In this document: piece after piece, positions 15,850 through 23,973 of the stretch
Numbering within the stretch: position 1 is the first letter of the stretch
Layout of the letters: the number at the start of each line of letters is the position of its first letter
From: VRUE01 sp963702175
Lineage (GTDB): Bacteria > Actinomycetota > Thermoleophilia > Solirubrobacterales > 70-9
Direction of reading: 5' to 3'
DNA length: 64,000 bases
Assembly (NCBI GenBank): GCA_963702175.1
Contig: OY969721.1
Coordinates: forward strand, 1,488,001-1,552,000
Program-made: the position numbers and the translations under genes
Notes under the pieces: generated by a model
What the model was told of the DNA's origin: nothing
Seen by the model: only the letters and a program-made list of their open reading frames with translations
Database searches by the model: none

Positions 15850-17868
15850 ATGAGAAGTTTCATGATCGCGATCGCGGTCATGGTCGCCATGGCGATTGGA
15901 GCGGCGCCTGCCGCCGCCTCCGTGCCGCTGCCGGTGCCCTCTTCGGGGCAGACCAACAGCAGCAGCGTGACCCAGGGCGACCCGAGCGCGACCGGTGGCG
16001 AAGCAAACGCCACCGGCGGTGAAGGCGGCGACGCCAATACCGGCAACACGCAGATAGGCAACGGCAACGCGGTTGCCGTCTCGGTCGGCGGCGACGCCGA
16101 TGCCGAGGGTGGAGACACCGAGGCGACCAGCGGCGACGCAACTGGTGGTGACGGCGGCGACGCCGATGCCGACGGTGGCGATGCCGAGGCCGAGAACGAC
16201 GCGGTGGTCAAGCAGACCAACGAGTCGGGCAGTTCCGGCAATTCCTCTTACGGGGACTGCCGGTGCAAGACCAATCACTCGAATGATGGCTCCGGCTCGC
16301 AGAGCAACGAGTCGAGCGTCCATCAAGGCAGTCCGGAAGCGACTGGCGGAGACGCCAACGCCACGGGCGGTAAGGGCGGCGACGCCAATACCGGCAACAC
16401 GCAGATAGGCAACGGCAATGCCTACGCCAAGTCCGAGCCCCAGGAGCAGAAGGAGAGCAACTCCTGCGGTTGCGGTCACAAGGGCGGAAGCCACAGCAAC
16501 GACGCAGACGCCAAGGGTGGAGACACCGAGGCCCGCAGTGGCGACGCACGCGGCGGTGACGGCGGAGACGCCGACGCTGACGGCGGCGACGCCGAGGCCG
16601 AGAACGACGCGGTGGTCAAGCAGACCAACGAGTCGAGCGGCGGTCACTCCTCGTACGAGAAGTGCGGCTGCGAGAGCCACTCGACGGACAGCTCGGGCTC
16701 CTCACAGAGCAACAGCTCGAAAATCGAGCAGGGCGACCCGAGCGCGTATGGCGGCGACGCCAACGCCACGGGCGGTAAGGGCGGCGACGCCAATACCGGC
16801 AACACGCAGATCGGGAACGGCAACGCCGTTGCCATCTCGGTCGGCGGCGACGCAGACGCCGAGGGTGGAGACACCGAGGCGCACAGCGGCGACGCGACCG
16901 GCGGTGACGGCGGAGACGCCAACGCCGATGGTGGCGACGCAGAGGCCGAGAACGACGCGTCGGTCAAGCAGACCAACGAGTCGGAGGGCCATGGCTCCGG
17001 CAAGTCCTCTCACGAGGATTGCGGGTGCCAGAAAGCTCCCTGGGAGATGAACGGCTCGAGCTCTGGGTCCCAGAGCAACGAGTCGGGCGTCCACCAGGGC
17101 AGCCCGGAAGCGACCGGCGGCGAAGCAAACGCCACCGGCGGTGACGGCGGCAACGCCAATACCGGCAACACCCAGAAGCACAACGGCAACGCTTACGCCA
17201 AGTCCGAGCCACGCGAGCAGCAGCCCAACGGACAGAGCAAGTCCTGCGGCTGCGATCGTCACAGCAAGGGACATGGCGACAGCAACGATGCCGATGCCGA
17301 GGGTGGAGACACCGAGGCCCGCAGTGGCGACGCACGCGGCGGTGACGGCGGAGACGCCGACGCTGACGGCGGCGACGCCGAGGCCGAGAACGACGCGGTG
17401 GTCAAGCAGGCCAACGAGTCGTCAGGCAAGAAGTCCCGCGGCTCCCATTACGGGGATTGCGGCTGCAAGAGTCACTCGACGGACGGTTCGGGCTCCTCAC
17501 AGAGCAACAAGTCGGACGTCAAACAGGGTGACCCCGAAGCGACTGGCGGCGACGCCAACGCAACGGGCGGTTACGGCGGAGACGCCAATACCGGCAACAC
17601 CCAGAAGTACAACGGCAACGCCAAGGCCGAGTCAAAGCCCCAGGAGGAGAAAGTGCCACTCGAGCACAAGTCCTCCTGTGGTTGCGACCATGGCAATAGC
17701 GGAAGCCACAACGCAGACGCCGAGGGTGGAGACACCGAGGCGACCAGCGGCGACGCCTACGGAGGTGACGGTGGAGACGCCGATGCCGATGGTGGCGATG
17801 CCGAGGCAGAGAACGAGGTGAAGGTGATCCAGCTCAACTCGAGTGGATCGCGAGGCTCGCTCTGGTAG
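15850..17868 (+). CDS. Secreted five-repeat Gly/Asp/Asn/Ala-rich protein with curlin-like motifs
   Basis: A 672-residue protein that I do not recognise from a named family. AAAGGA lies upstream of the ATG, and a signal peptide (M-I-A-I-A-V-M-V-A-M-A-I-G-A, cleaved about A-A-A-S) covers the first 24 residues. The rest is five repeats of about 120-145 residues. Each opens with S-x-S-N-x-S-x-V-x-Q-G, runs through G-G-D-A-N-A-T-G-G-x-G-G-D-A-N-T-G-N-T-Q and N-G-N-A, then D-A-E-G-G-D-T-E-A and D-A-D-G-G-D-A-E-A-E-N, and closes with V-K-Q-x-N-E-S plus a Cys-x-Cys pair. Repeats 2, 4 and 5 carry an extra S-C-G-C segment mid-repeat. Q-I-G-N-G-N-A resembles the Q-x-G-x-G-N-x-A of CsgA curlin repeats, so a beta-solenoid or amyloid-like extracellular polymer is inferred. 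The many Asp-Gly steps could also bind calcium. Confidence 0.85.
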   Translation: MRSFMIAIAVMVAMAIGAAPAAASVPLPVPSSGQTNSSSVTQGDPSATGGEANATGGEGGDANTGNTQIGNGNAVAVSVGGDADAEGGDTEATSGDATGGDGGDADADGGDAEAENDAVVKQTNESGSSGNSSYGDCRCKTNHSNDGSGSQSNESSVHQGSPEATGGDANATGGKGGDANTGNTQIGNGNAYAKSEPQEQKESNSCGCGHKGGSHSNDADAKGGDTEARSGDARGGDGGDADADGGDAEAENDAVVKQTNESSGGHSSYEKCGCESHSTDSSGSSQSNSSKIEQGDPSAYGGDANATGGKGGDANTGNTQIGNGNAVAISVGGDADAEGGDTEAHSGDATGGDGGDANADGGDAEAENDASVKQTNESEGHGSGKSSHEDCGCQKAPWEMNGSSSGSQSNESGVHQGSPEATGGEANATGGDGGNANTGNTQKHNGNAYAKSEPREQQPNGQSKSCGCDRHSKGHGDSNDADAEGGDTEARSGDARGGDGGDADADGGDAEAENDAVVKQANESSGKKSRGSHYGDCGCKSHSTDGSGSSQSNKSDVKQGDPEATGGDANATGGYGGDANTGNTQKYNGNAKAESKPQEEKVPLEHKSSCGCDHGNSGSHNADAEGGDTEATSGDAYGGDGGDADADGGDAEAENEVKVIQLNSSGSRGSLW

Positions 17869-17896
17869 TCGACTAGACGAGACAAGCCTCGACGAA

Positions 17897-17935
17897 GGAC
17901 AGCCCCGGCGGCGCTTCGGCCTGCCGGGGCTGTCC
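17897..17935 (+). terminator. Strong hairpin terminator after the repeat-protein gene
   Basis: GGACAGCCCCGGC (17897-17909) pairs perfectly with 17923-17935 (13 bp) around a 13-nt loop, 28 bp after the stop. The stem is very GC-rich; the following sequence is not T-rich. Confidence 0.65.
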
Positions 17936-17973
17936 CCTGCCTCAAGCCTTTCGCCTGTTGAACCGGGGTCGCT

Positions 17974-18585
17974 TCAGGCAAGCGTCAGCCGGGCGAAGTA
18001 GGCGAACCAGTTGCCGGAGTGGGACTCGTAGGCGAGGCTGGCCGCGGCGGCCTGGCGTTTGAGGCTGGCGAGAGTGGTGAAGTGGGGGTCGCCGAAGAGC
18101 TCGCCGACCACCAGGCGTCCGGTCGGCTTGAGCACGCGGCGGATCTCGCGCAGGGCGGCCCCGGGGTCCGGAATCTCCCCGAGCACAGCAGTGAGGACAA
18201 CTGCATCCATCGAGCCGTCCTCGTAAGGGAGGTCGGTCGCGTCGCCCTGGGTCGCGACCAAATTGGTGAGGCCACGTTTGGCCGCACGACCCATTGTGTG
18301 GTCGAGGAACTCCTGTTGCAGGTCGAAGATCTCGACCTTGCCCTCGGGGCCCACCCACTCCGCCATGTCGAGCGTGTAGTAGCCGGTGCCCGGTCCAATC
18401 TCCAGCAGCCGCTCACCCGGCTCGGGCCGCAGGACCGAGCGCAGCCGCTCAGGCGTGACGATCGGGTGCGGCGCTTCGACCCAGAAGCGCTGGCCATAGG
18501 GGCAAGCCGAGGGGTTCTTGCGCCACCAAAGCGCCGCTCCCAGCGTTGCCGCCGCGCCGACGCCGAGTAGCGTCCGCGCCCGCAT
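17974..18585 (-). CDS. Class I SAM-dependent methyltransferase, membrane-anchored N-terminus
   Basis: A 203-residue methyltransferase. After a short hydrophobic start (A-R-T-L-L-G-V-G-A-A-A-T-L-G-A-A-L-W-W), which could anchor it, come the Rossmann motifs: L-L-E-I-G-P-G-T-G-Y-Y (motif I, about residue 57), V-E-I-F-D-L-Q (motif II), A-T-Q-G-D-A-T-D-L-P-Y (acidic loop) and A-V-V-L-T-A-V-L-G-E-I (motif IV). A ubiE-like substrate class is possible, but the substrate is unknown. Its ATG overlaps the stop of the 75-residue gene (ATGA), and it is the last gene of a three-gene operon with methylmalonyl-CoA epimerase. Confidence 0.8.
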   Translation of the reverse strand: MRARTLLGVGAAATLGAALWWRKNPSACPYGQRFWVEAPHPIVTPERLRSVLRPEPGERLLEIGPGTGYYTLDMAEWVGPEGKVEIFDLQQEFLDHTMGRAAKRGLTNLVATQGDATDLPYEDGSMDAVVLTAVLGEIPDPGAALREIRRVLKPTGRLVVGELFGDPHFTTLASLKRQAAAASLAYESHSGNWFAYFARLTLA

Positions 18586-18812
18586 CAGCCCGGCCGGTTG
18601 AGGCCGAAGCCGACCTGGTGCTCGCCCGAGTCGATGCGCAGGAAGGAGACCTTGCCGAGATAGACGGCGAGGACGCCGTCCTCGGTCTTGACGTCGTGCC
18701 AGCCGCCCTTCTCCACCTGCTTGCGCAGGTCCTTCAGCTCGTCGTCGGTGAGCCGCACGGAGACGACCTGGCCGCCCTCGAAGCCGATCTCTACACGTTG
18801 CGCATCTGCCAT
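18585..18812 (-). CDS. Small protein of unknown function between mce and the methyltransferase
   Basis: A 75-residue cytoplasmic-looking protein with alternating beta strands: V-E-I-G-F-E-G-G-Q-V-V-S-V-R-L, an amphipathic helix D-E-L-K-D-L-R-K-Q-V-E, then L-A-V-Y-L-G-K-V-S-F-L-R-I. This reads as a compact beta-alpha-beta domain, similar in style to small actinobacterial proteins encoded beside mce. Overlaps at both ends (TGATG with mce, ATGA with the methyltransferase) show it is a real coupled gene. Confidence 0.75.
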   Translation of the reverse strand: MADAQRVEIGFEGGQVVSVRLTDDELKDLRKQVEKGGWHDVKTEDGVLAVYLGKVSFLRIDSGEHQVGFGLNRPG

Positions 18813-19225
18813 CAGTGCCCACCTCCAGCGGGTTCGACGATCTCGGTCAGCACCCCGCCGGTCGAGCGCGGGTGCAGGAATGCGACGCGGCTACCGCGGA
18901 TGCCGGGCCGCGCCTCGCTGTCGATCAGCTCGATCCCGGCCGCAGCCAGGCGCTCCAGCGTCGCGTCGATGTCGTCGACGGCGTAGGCGACGTGATGCAG
19001 GCCGGGGCCCTTGCGGGCGAGGAACTTGCCGACCGCGGTATCCGGCCCCAGCGGCCGCAGCAGCTCGACGTGGCCATCGCCGACGTCGAGCAGGACCGCC
19101 TCGACGCCCTGCGACTCGACCGTCTCGCGGTGCGCTAGCTCCATCGCGAAGCTCTTCTTGTAGAGCTCGATCCCCGCCTCGATGTCCTCGACGGCGACGC
19201 CGATGTGGTCGATTCTGCTGAACAC
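18812..19225 (-). CDS. mce: Methylmalonyl-CoA epimerase
   Basis: The enzyme interconverts (R)- and (S)-methylmalonyl-CoA in propionyl-CoA metabolism. The 137-residue product is a two-module VOC-fold protein with R-I-D-H-I-G-V-A-V-E-D at the N-terminus (metal His), V-E-L-L-R-P-L and H-H-V-A-Y-A-V-D-D-I in the second module, and the C-terminal E-I-V-E-P metal Glu. The GTG at 19225 is used because it gives the standard short N-terminus; a longer frame upstream runs into the divergent-looking spacer. It is the first gene of the mce/75-aa/methyltransferase operon. Confidence 0.9.
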   Translation of the reverse strand: MFSRIDHIGVAVEDIEAGIELYKKSFAMELAHRETVESQGVEAVLLDVGDGHVELLRPLGPDTAVGKFLARKGPGLHHVAYAVDDIDATLERLAAAGIELIDSEARPGIRGSRVAFLHPRSTGGVLTEIVEPAGGGH

Positions 19226-19235
19226 GGGCGGCAGT

Positions 19236-20060
19236 CTACGTGGCCAGCGGTGGCTCATCCTCGGCGCCACCGGCCTGCTCGACGCGGAGGATCTCGGCCA
19301 GCGCCGCGACGCCGACCTCGAGCTGCTCCGGCGTTGGCTCCTTGGTCGCGAGGCGGCGCTGGATCTCGCGGCCCGGCGTGTGGAACGCCTCCGCGAGGGG
19401 GGCGCCGTGGTGCCGGTCGCTCCAGGCGAACATCTCGACCGCGATCGAGGCGCCGCCCAGCCCGACCGCGGCGCGAGCCAGCGGACCAGGCCGCTCGACC
19501 AGCCGCTCGAGCAGCAGCGTGCCGCCGACCGAAAGCAGCATCATCGGGGTGACGAGGTTGGAGCCGCAGCGGTCGTGCTCCTTGGGCACCCCCGCCGGGT
19601 CCTCGATTCCCTGCTCGTAGGCCGCGATCGCCTTGTGCTCGACGCCGTGGTAGGCGGCGAGGTCGCGGTCTAGCAGCGCCACCACAGCCGGCACGGCGCC
19701 GGCTACCTGGATAACGCTCTCGCGTAGTGCCGAGCTGCCGACCCGCTTGCGCAGCGCCGCGGTCACCGCCAGCGTCGCCCCGATCGCGGCGAGCACGCGC
19801 CAGTCCTCGAACGGGAGCCGGGCGGCGCGCAGGCGGCGCCGGGTCAGCGGCAGCACGGCCAGCGCCTCGGCCAACCGCAGCGGCCCACGCAAGCCAGGAA
19901 GTTTCGCCGCTAGGCCTGGGGCCAGCTCGGGCTTGCGCTCCGAGGCGACCTGGATCTTCCCGTCGGCATCGCGCACCGCGGCGGCCCAGTGCGTCGGGCC
20001 GTGAATCAACAACCCGTTGCGCAACGCCATGCCACCGAGTCGCAGGGGCTCCTTACTCAT
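19236..20060 (-). CDS. DUF1385 family membrane protein
   Basis: A 274-residue protein with the DUF1385 markers: G-G-M-A-L-R-N-G-L-L-I at the start, A-Y-H-G-V-E-H-K-A-I-A-A-Y-E in the middle and H-D-R-C-G-S-N-L-V just after. Several hydrophobic stretches around residues 75-200 suggest membrane association. Function is unknown across the family, although it is widespread in Gram-positives. It ends 10 bp before the mce GTG on the same strand, so co-transcription with mce is likely. Confidence 0.85.
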   Translation of the reverse strand: MSKEPLRLGGMALRNGLLIHGPTHWAAAVRDADGKIQVASERKPELAPGLAAKLPGLRGPLRLAEALAVLPLTRRRLRAARLPFEDWRVLAAIGATLAVTAALRKRVGSSALRESVIQVAGAVPAVVALLDRDLAAYHGVEHKAIAAYEQGIEDPAGVPKEHDRCGSNLVTPMMLLSVGGTLLLERLVERPGPLARAAVGLGGASIAVEMFAWSDRHHGAPLAEAFHTPGREIQRRLATKEPTPEQLEVGVAALAEILRVEQAGGAEDEPPLAT

Positions 20061-20085
20061 GGCTTCAAGATAGACGGCCCGCCAT

Positions 20086-20583
20086 CTATGCCACCGCCGC
20101 CTGCACCCCAAGGGCCAGGCCGGCGACGAGGAGGATGGCCGCGATCGCCCTGAGCAGAGCGTCATCGTCGAGGCGCCCGGTGAGGTGGGCGCCTAGATAC
20201 GCACCCGGGACCGCGCCGAGGCAACCCGCGGCGAGCAGTGCCCACTCGACTCCCCCCGCGATGTGGCCGATCAGGCCGCCGAGCACACCGACGGCAAAGG
20301 CGATCGTCACCGCGACAGCCGTGCCCCCCGACGGTGGTACCGCGGGAGGGGGCTGGCGCTGTCGTCGCCCGATCTCAACCGCCCCGTAAAGGACGACTAC
20401 CGCGATCGTTCCCAACAGCAGCCGCTGCGGCAGTACGCCCGAAACCAGCCCGCCGGCGATACCGCCGACCAGCGAAGGCGGCGCCATCAGCCAGAACAAG
20501 CGCCAGTCGATCCGGCCGCCGCGCCAGTGGGCGATCGAGGCGGTGAAGGCGGAGGCGGCGCTGATCAGCTCCAGCGGCTCCAT
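20086..20583 (-). CDS. TauE/SafE-like permease, N-terminally short
   Basis: A 165-residue polytopic membrane protein with homology in style to TauE/SafE anion exporters (sulfite/organosulfonate). It begins at the segment A-S-A-F-T-A-S-I-A-H-W-R-G-G-R-I-D-W, which in full-length members follows the first glycine-rich module (about 45 residues). That module (G-x-G-G-G...P-x-L) is absent, and the in-frame sequence upstream to the next stop does not supply it. The second-half module G-L-I-G-H-I-A-G-G-V-E-W appears intact but with altered spacing. It may be a degraded copy or a short variant. Confidence 0.6.
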   Translation of the reverse strand: MEPLELISAASAFTASIAHWRGGRIDWRLFWLMAPPSLVGGIAGGLVSGVLPQRLLLGTIAVVVLYGAVEIGRRQRQPPPAVPPSGGTAVAVTIAFAVGVLGGLIGHIAGGVEWALLAAGCLGAVPGAYLGAHLTGRLDDDALLRAIAAILLVAGLALGVQAAVA

Positions 20584-20695
20584 CGGGCCGCGAGCGTATC
20601 CCGGCTCCTCGAACGAGCTGTTAAAGCCTCAACGCCCGACGGCCGCGCGAAATCGGCGCGGTCGTCGGTTCCCCCTGGGCTTTCCCTTGTTAGGC

Positions 20696-20730
20696 CCGGC
20701 CGGAGGCCCCCAGTCCAGGCCTCCGGCCGG
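20696..20730 (-). terminator. GC-rich hairpin downstream of rarA
   Basis: CCGGCCGGAGGCC (20696-20708) pairs perfectly with 20718-20730 (13 bp) around a 9-nt loop, about 75 bp past the rarA stop on the minus strand. No clear T-tract follows. Confidence 0.5.
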
Positions 20731-20806
20731 TGTGTCGGCTCTCCCTGGCTCTAACTTGGGAAGCCGCCTTTAAAACACTGACCGGTATGGGAAGTTGCGC
20801 CTGCGA

Positions 20807-22135
20807 CTAGCCCCTGCCGAAGCGCTTGCGCAGCTGCTCCAGGCGCCTGCCCAGCTCCGCCTCGAAGCCGCGGTCGGTGGGGGCGTAGAAGCGCAGATCG
20901 CCGAGGTCCTCGGGGAGCAGTCGCTGGTCGCTGACCCCGCCCGGCTCGTCGTGGGCGTAGCGGTAACCCTCGCCCCGGCCGAGCTTCTTCGCGCCCGGGT
21001 AGTGAGCGTCGCGGAGGTAGTCGGGCGGCGTCTGGGCGCCGTTCTCGCGCACCTCGGCCCGAGCCGCCGAGAGCGCCTTGTAGGAGGCGTTCGACTTCGG
21101 CGCCAGGGCGAGGTAGACGGTGGCCTGGGCGAGGTTGAGCGCGCACTCGGGCAGGCCGACGCGATCGACCGCGCGGGCGGCGGCGTCGGCGACCAGCAGC
21201 GCCTGCGGGTCGGCGTTGCCGACGTCCTCGGAGGCGAGGATGACCATGCGGCGAGCGATGAAGCGGGGGTCCTCCCCTCCCTCCAGCATCACCGCCAGGT
21301 AGTAGAGCGAGGCGTCGACGTCGGAGCCGCGAGTCGCCTTGATCCAGGCCGAGACGAAGTCGTAGTGACGATCGCCCTGGCGGTCGTAGTCGAGCGCCTT
21401 GCGCTGCAGCGCGTCCTCGATCGCGGCGACGTCGACCGGCGCGCCATGCGAGCGCTCCGCGGCGCGCTCCAGCGCCGAGAGCGCCACGCGGGCGTCGCCG
21501 CCGCTGCGGTGCGCAAGCATCTCCAGTGCCGCGTCCTCGACCGCCGGCGGGTCGGCGAGGCCCCGCTCGGGGTCGGCGAGCGCCCGGCGCAGCAGCTCCT
21601 CGATCTGCTCGGACTCGAGCGGCCGCAGCTCGTAGACCTGGCAGCGCGAGAGCAGGGCCGAGTTGACCTCGAAGTAGGGGTTCTCGGTGGTCGCGCCGAT
21701 CAGCGTCAGCAGCCCCTCCTCGACCGCCGGCAGCAGGGCATCCTGCTGGGCCTTGTTGAAGCGATGGATCTCGTCGAGGAAGAGCACCGTCGGCCGGCCT
21801 GCCGATCGCCGCCGCTCCCGAGCCCGCTCGATCACTGCCCGGATCTCGGCTTTGCCCGCATTGACCGCCGACTCCTCCTCGAAAGCCCCCTCAGCCCCAG
21901 CAGCCGCGATCCGCGCCAACGTAGTCTTCCCCGACCCCGGCGGCCCATAGAGGATCGCACTATGCGGATGCCCCTCCTCAATCGCCGTCCTGAGAGCTGA
22001 CCCGGCCCCCAGCACATGCTCTTGCCCCACCAGCTCCTCAAGCGAGCGCGGCCGCATCCGCACCGCCAGCGGCGCGTCGGCAGCTGGAACGTCAGCGGTC
22101 TGGGCTTCGTCGCTATCGAACAAGCGGCCTGCCAT
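20807..22135 (-). CDS. rarA: Replication-associated recombination protein A (AAA+ ATPase)
   Basis: RarA/MgsA acts at stalled replication forks and is related to the clamp-loader ATPases. The 442-residue product has V-G-Q-E-H-V-L-G near residue 38, Walker A G-P-P-G-S-G-K-T-T at about 64-72, Walker B V-L-F-L-D-E-I-H-R-F-N-K, sensor 1 L-I-G-A-T-T-E-N-P and the arginine-finger region L-L-S-R-C-Q-V-Y. The C-terminal tetramerisation domain includes L-Y-Y-L-A-V-M-L-E-G-G-E-D-P-R-F-I-A-R-R and ends normally. It is monocistronic; a long palindrome lies between it and the divergent aldehyde dehydrogenase gene. Confidence 0.94.
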   Translation of the reverse strand: MAGRLFDSDEAQTADVPAADAPLAVRMRPRSLEELVGQEHVLGAGSALRTAIEEGHPHSAILYGPPGSGKTTLARIAAAGAEGAFEEESAVNAGKAEIRAVIERARERRRSAGRPTVLFLDEIHRFNKAQQDALLPAVEEGLLTLIGATTENPYFEVNSALLSRCQVYELRPLESEQIEELLRRALADPERGLADPPAVEDAALEMLAHRSGGDARVALSALERAAERSHGAPVDVAAIEDALQRKALDYDRQGDRHYDFVSAWIKATRGSDVDASLYYLAVMLEGGEDPRFIARRMVILASEDVGNADPQALLVADAAARAVDRVGLPECALNLAQATVYLALAPKSNASYKALSAARAEVRENGAQTPPDYLRDAHYPGAKKLGRGEGYRYAHDEPGGVSDQRLLPEDLGDLRFYAPTDRGFEAELGRRLEQLRKRFGRG

Positions 22136-22203
22136 GGGCCGAGTATGACCGTGTCATGAGCGACTTTCCCGTCTATATGACGGGTTTCTCGTCCAGGTCG
22201 AAG

Positions 22204-22345
22204 GGAGAGCCGGGATAGGTCTGGTGAGTGCCTCGCGAAGCGGCCCCCGGCAAGGTGATTCTCAGCCGCGAAAGCGGCTCCAGATTGGTGAGCGGAGCGC
22301 CAGCGAAGCGAACCTGGGCACTCACCAGACCTATCCCGGCTCTCC
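22204..22345. repeat. 142-bp nested palindrome, 29-bp perfect outer arms
   Basis: Positions 22204-22232 are the exact reverse complement of 22317-22345. Inside is a second perfect stem AGCCGC / GCGGCT (22264-22269 and 22274-22279) closed by a GAAA tetraloop, so a transcript could form a long stem with an inner GNRA hairpin. It lies in the rarA/aldehyde dehydrogenase divergent spacer, ending 25 bp before the ATG at 22371. It could be a palindromic repeat element or a structured leader RNA. Confidence 0.75.
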
Positions 22346-22370
22346 ATCCAACAGCGTAGAATCGCCAGCC

Positions 22371-23969
22371 ATGGAGAGCGCCACAGCAGTCAAGCCGTCC
22401 CAGTCCACCCTCGAGAGCTTCAACCCCGCCACCGGCGAGCTAGTCGGCTCGGTCGCGACGATCACCCCGGACCAGGTCCAGTCCGTCGTCGACGACGTCG
22501 CCCGCATCCAGCCCGCCTGGGCCGAACTGAGCCTGGAGGACCGCGGCCGCTACATGCGCCGCGCCGCCGACGTCCTACTCGACGAAATCGACGAGATCGC
22601 CGACCTGCTGGTCAACGAGCAAGGCAAGCCGCGGGCCGAGGCCTACACGATGGAGCTGCTGCCGACCGTCGACGCTCTGCACTGGTGCGCCAAGGCCGGC
22701 CGCAAGATCCTCGCCGACGAGAAGGTGCGGATGTCCCAGGCCTTCCTGATGACCAAGAAAGGCCGCTTCTCCTACGAGCCGATCGGGGTGGTGGGCGTGA
22801 TCGCGCCCTGGAACTACCCCTGGTCGATTCCCTTTGGCGAGGTCGCGATCGCGCTGATGGCGGGCAACGGCGTGGTGCTGAAGCCGGCCAGCCTGACGCC
22901 GCTGCTGGGCGAGGCGATCCGCCGCGTCTTCGAGAAGGGCGGGCTGCCTGAGGGGCTGGTCCGGGTCGTCCATGGCGGTGGCGCAGTCGGCGACGCGCTG
23001 GCGCGCTCCAGCGTCGGCAAGGTCTTCTTCACCGGCTCGGTCGAGGTCGGCCGCAAGGTCGGCGCGGTCTGCGCCGAAGGGCTCAAGGGCTCGGTGCTCG
23101 AGCTGGGCGGCAAGGACCCGATGATCGTCTGCGCCGACGCCGACCTCGACAACGCGATCTCCGGCGCCGTCTGGGGTGGCTTCGCCAACGCCGGCCAGAC
23201 CTGCTCTGGGATCGAGCGCGTCTACGTCGAGCGGGCGGTCGCCGACCGCTTCGTCGAAGGCGTCGCCCGCGAGGCGCAGAAGCTGCGCCTCGGCGACCCG
23301 CGCGAGTGGGAGACCGAGATCGGCCCGATGACCTCGGAGGGCCAGTACGAGATCGTCGTCGACCTGATCGAGGACGCGGTCGCCTCCGGCGCGACCAAGC
23401 TCTGCGGCGGCCCGACCGAGGTGAGCGGCTTCAACGGTAAGTACGTCGCCCCCACCGTGCTCACCGGCGTCACCCACGAGATGCGGATCATGCGTGAGGA
23501 GATCTTCGGCCCGGTGCTGCCGATCGTCGTCGTCGACTCCGAGCAGGAGGCGATCGAGCTCGCCAACGACTCGCAGTTCGGCCTCGGCGCCTCGGTCTGG
23601 ACCAAGGACCGCCAGCGCGGCGAGCGGATCGCCCGCCGGATCGAGTCGGGAATGGTCTGGGTCAACGACCACTCCTTCAGCCACGGCGCCTGCCAGTGCG
23701 CCTGGGGCGGGGTCAAGGACTCCGGCGTCGGCCGCTCCCACTCCAAGTTCGGCTTCTACGAGTGCGTCAACATCAAGATGAACGCCTGGGAGCCGGGCCT
23801 CACCCGCGACTTCTGGTGGCATCCCTACGACCGCACCCTGGGCGAAGCGGTGCGCGCCTCGGCGACGCTGCTCTACGGCAAGGGCGCAGCGCGGACGCAG
23901 GCGCTGAAGGAGGGTGCCGGCCCGCTGCTCGAGGTCGGCCGCCGCACCCTGCGCAAGCGCCGCAACTAA
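22371..23969 (+). CDS. Aldehyde dehydrogenase (succinate-semialdehyde/broad-specificity type) with C-terminal extension
   Basis: A 532-residue aldehyde dehydrogenase, about 50-60 residues longer than usual at the C-terminus. Catalytic parts are intact: A-P-W-N-Y-P-W for the cofactor site, F-T-G-S-V-E-V-G, the general-base Glu in V-L-E-L-G-G-K-D-P and the nucleophile in N-A-G-Q-T-C-S-G-I-E. The C-terminal extension (from about 475, W-E-P-G-L-T-R-D-F-W-W-H-P-Y) resembles the membrane-proximal tails seen in some actinobacterial members and fatty-aldehyde dehydrogenases, but has no clear membrane helix. ATG at 22371 is preferred: the frame upstream is only the palindrome. The substrate is not assignable. 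Confidence 0.92.
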   Translation: MESATAVKPSQSTLESFNPATGELVGSVATITPDQVQSVVDDVARIQPAWAELSLEDRGRYMRRAADVLLDEIDEIADLLVNEQGKPRAEAYTMELLPTVDALHWCAKAGRKILADEKVRMSQAFLMTKKGRFSYEPIGVVGVIAPWNYPWSIPFGEVAIALMAGNGVVLKPASLTPLLGEAIRRVFEKGGLPEGLVRVVHGGGAVGDALARSSVGKVFFTGSVEVGRKVGAVCAEGLKGSVLELGGKDPMIVCADADLDNAISGAVWGGFANAGQTCSGIERVYVERAVADRFVEGVAREAQKLRLGDPREWETEIGPMTSEGQYEIVVDLIEDAVASGATKLCGGPTEVSGFNGKYVAPTVLTGVTHEMRIMREEIFGPVLPIVVVDSEQEAIELANDSQFGLGASVWTKDRQRGERIARRIESGMVWVNDHSFSHGACQCAWGGVKDSGVGRSHSKFGFYECVNIKMNAWEPGLTRDFWWHPYDRTLGEAVRASATLLYGKGAARTQALKEGAGPLLEVGRRTLRKRRN

Positions 23970-23973
23970 GAGC

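Noticed and set aside
15844..17335. Regular DNA repeats suggesting a CRISPR array or minisatellite
   Set aside because: The repeats are in frame, about 400 bp long, vary mostly at synonymous or conservative sites and are explained by the repeat protein; no unique spacers of constant length exist.
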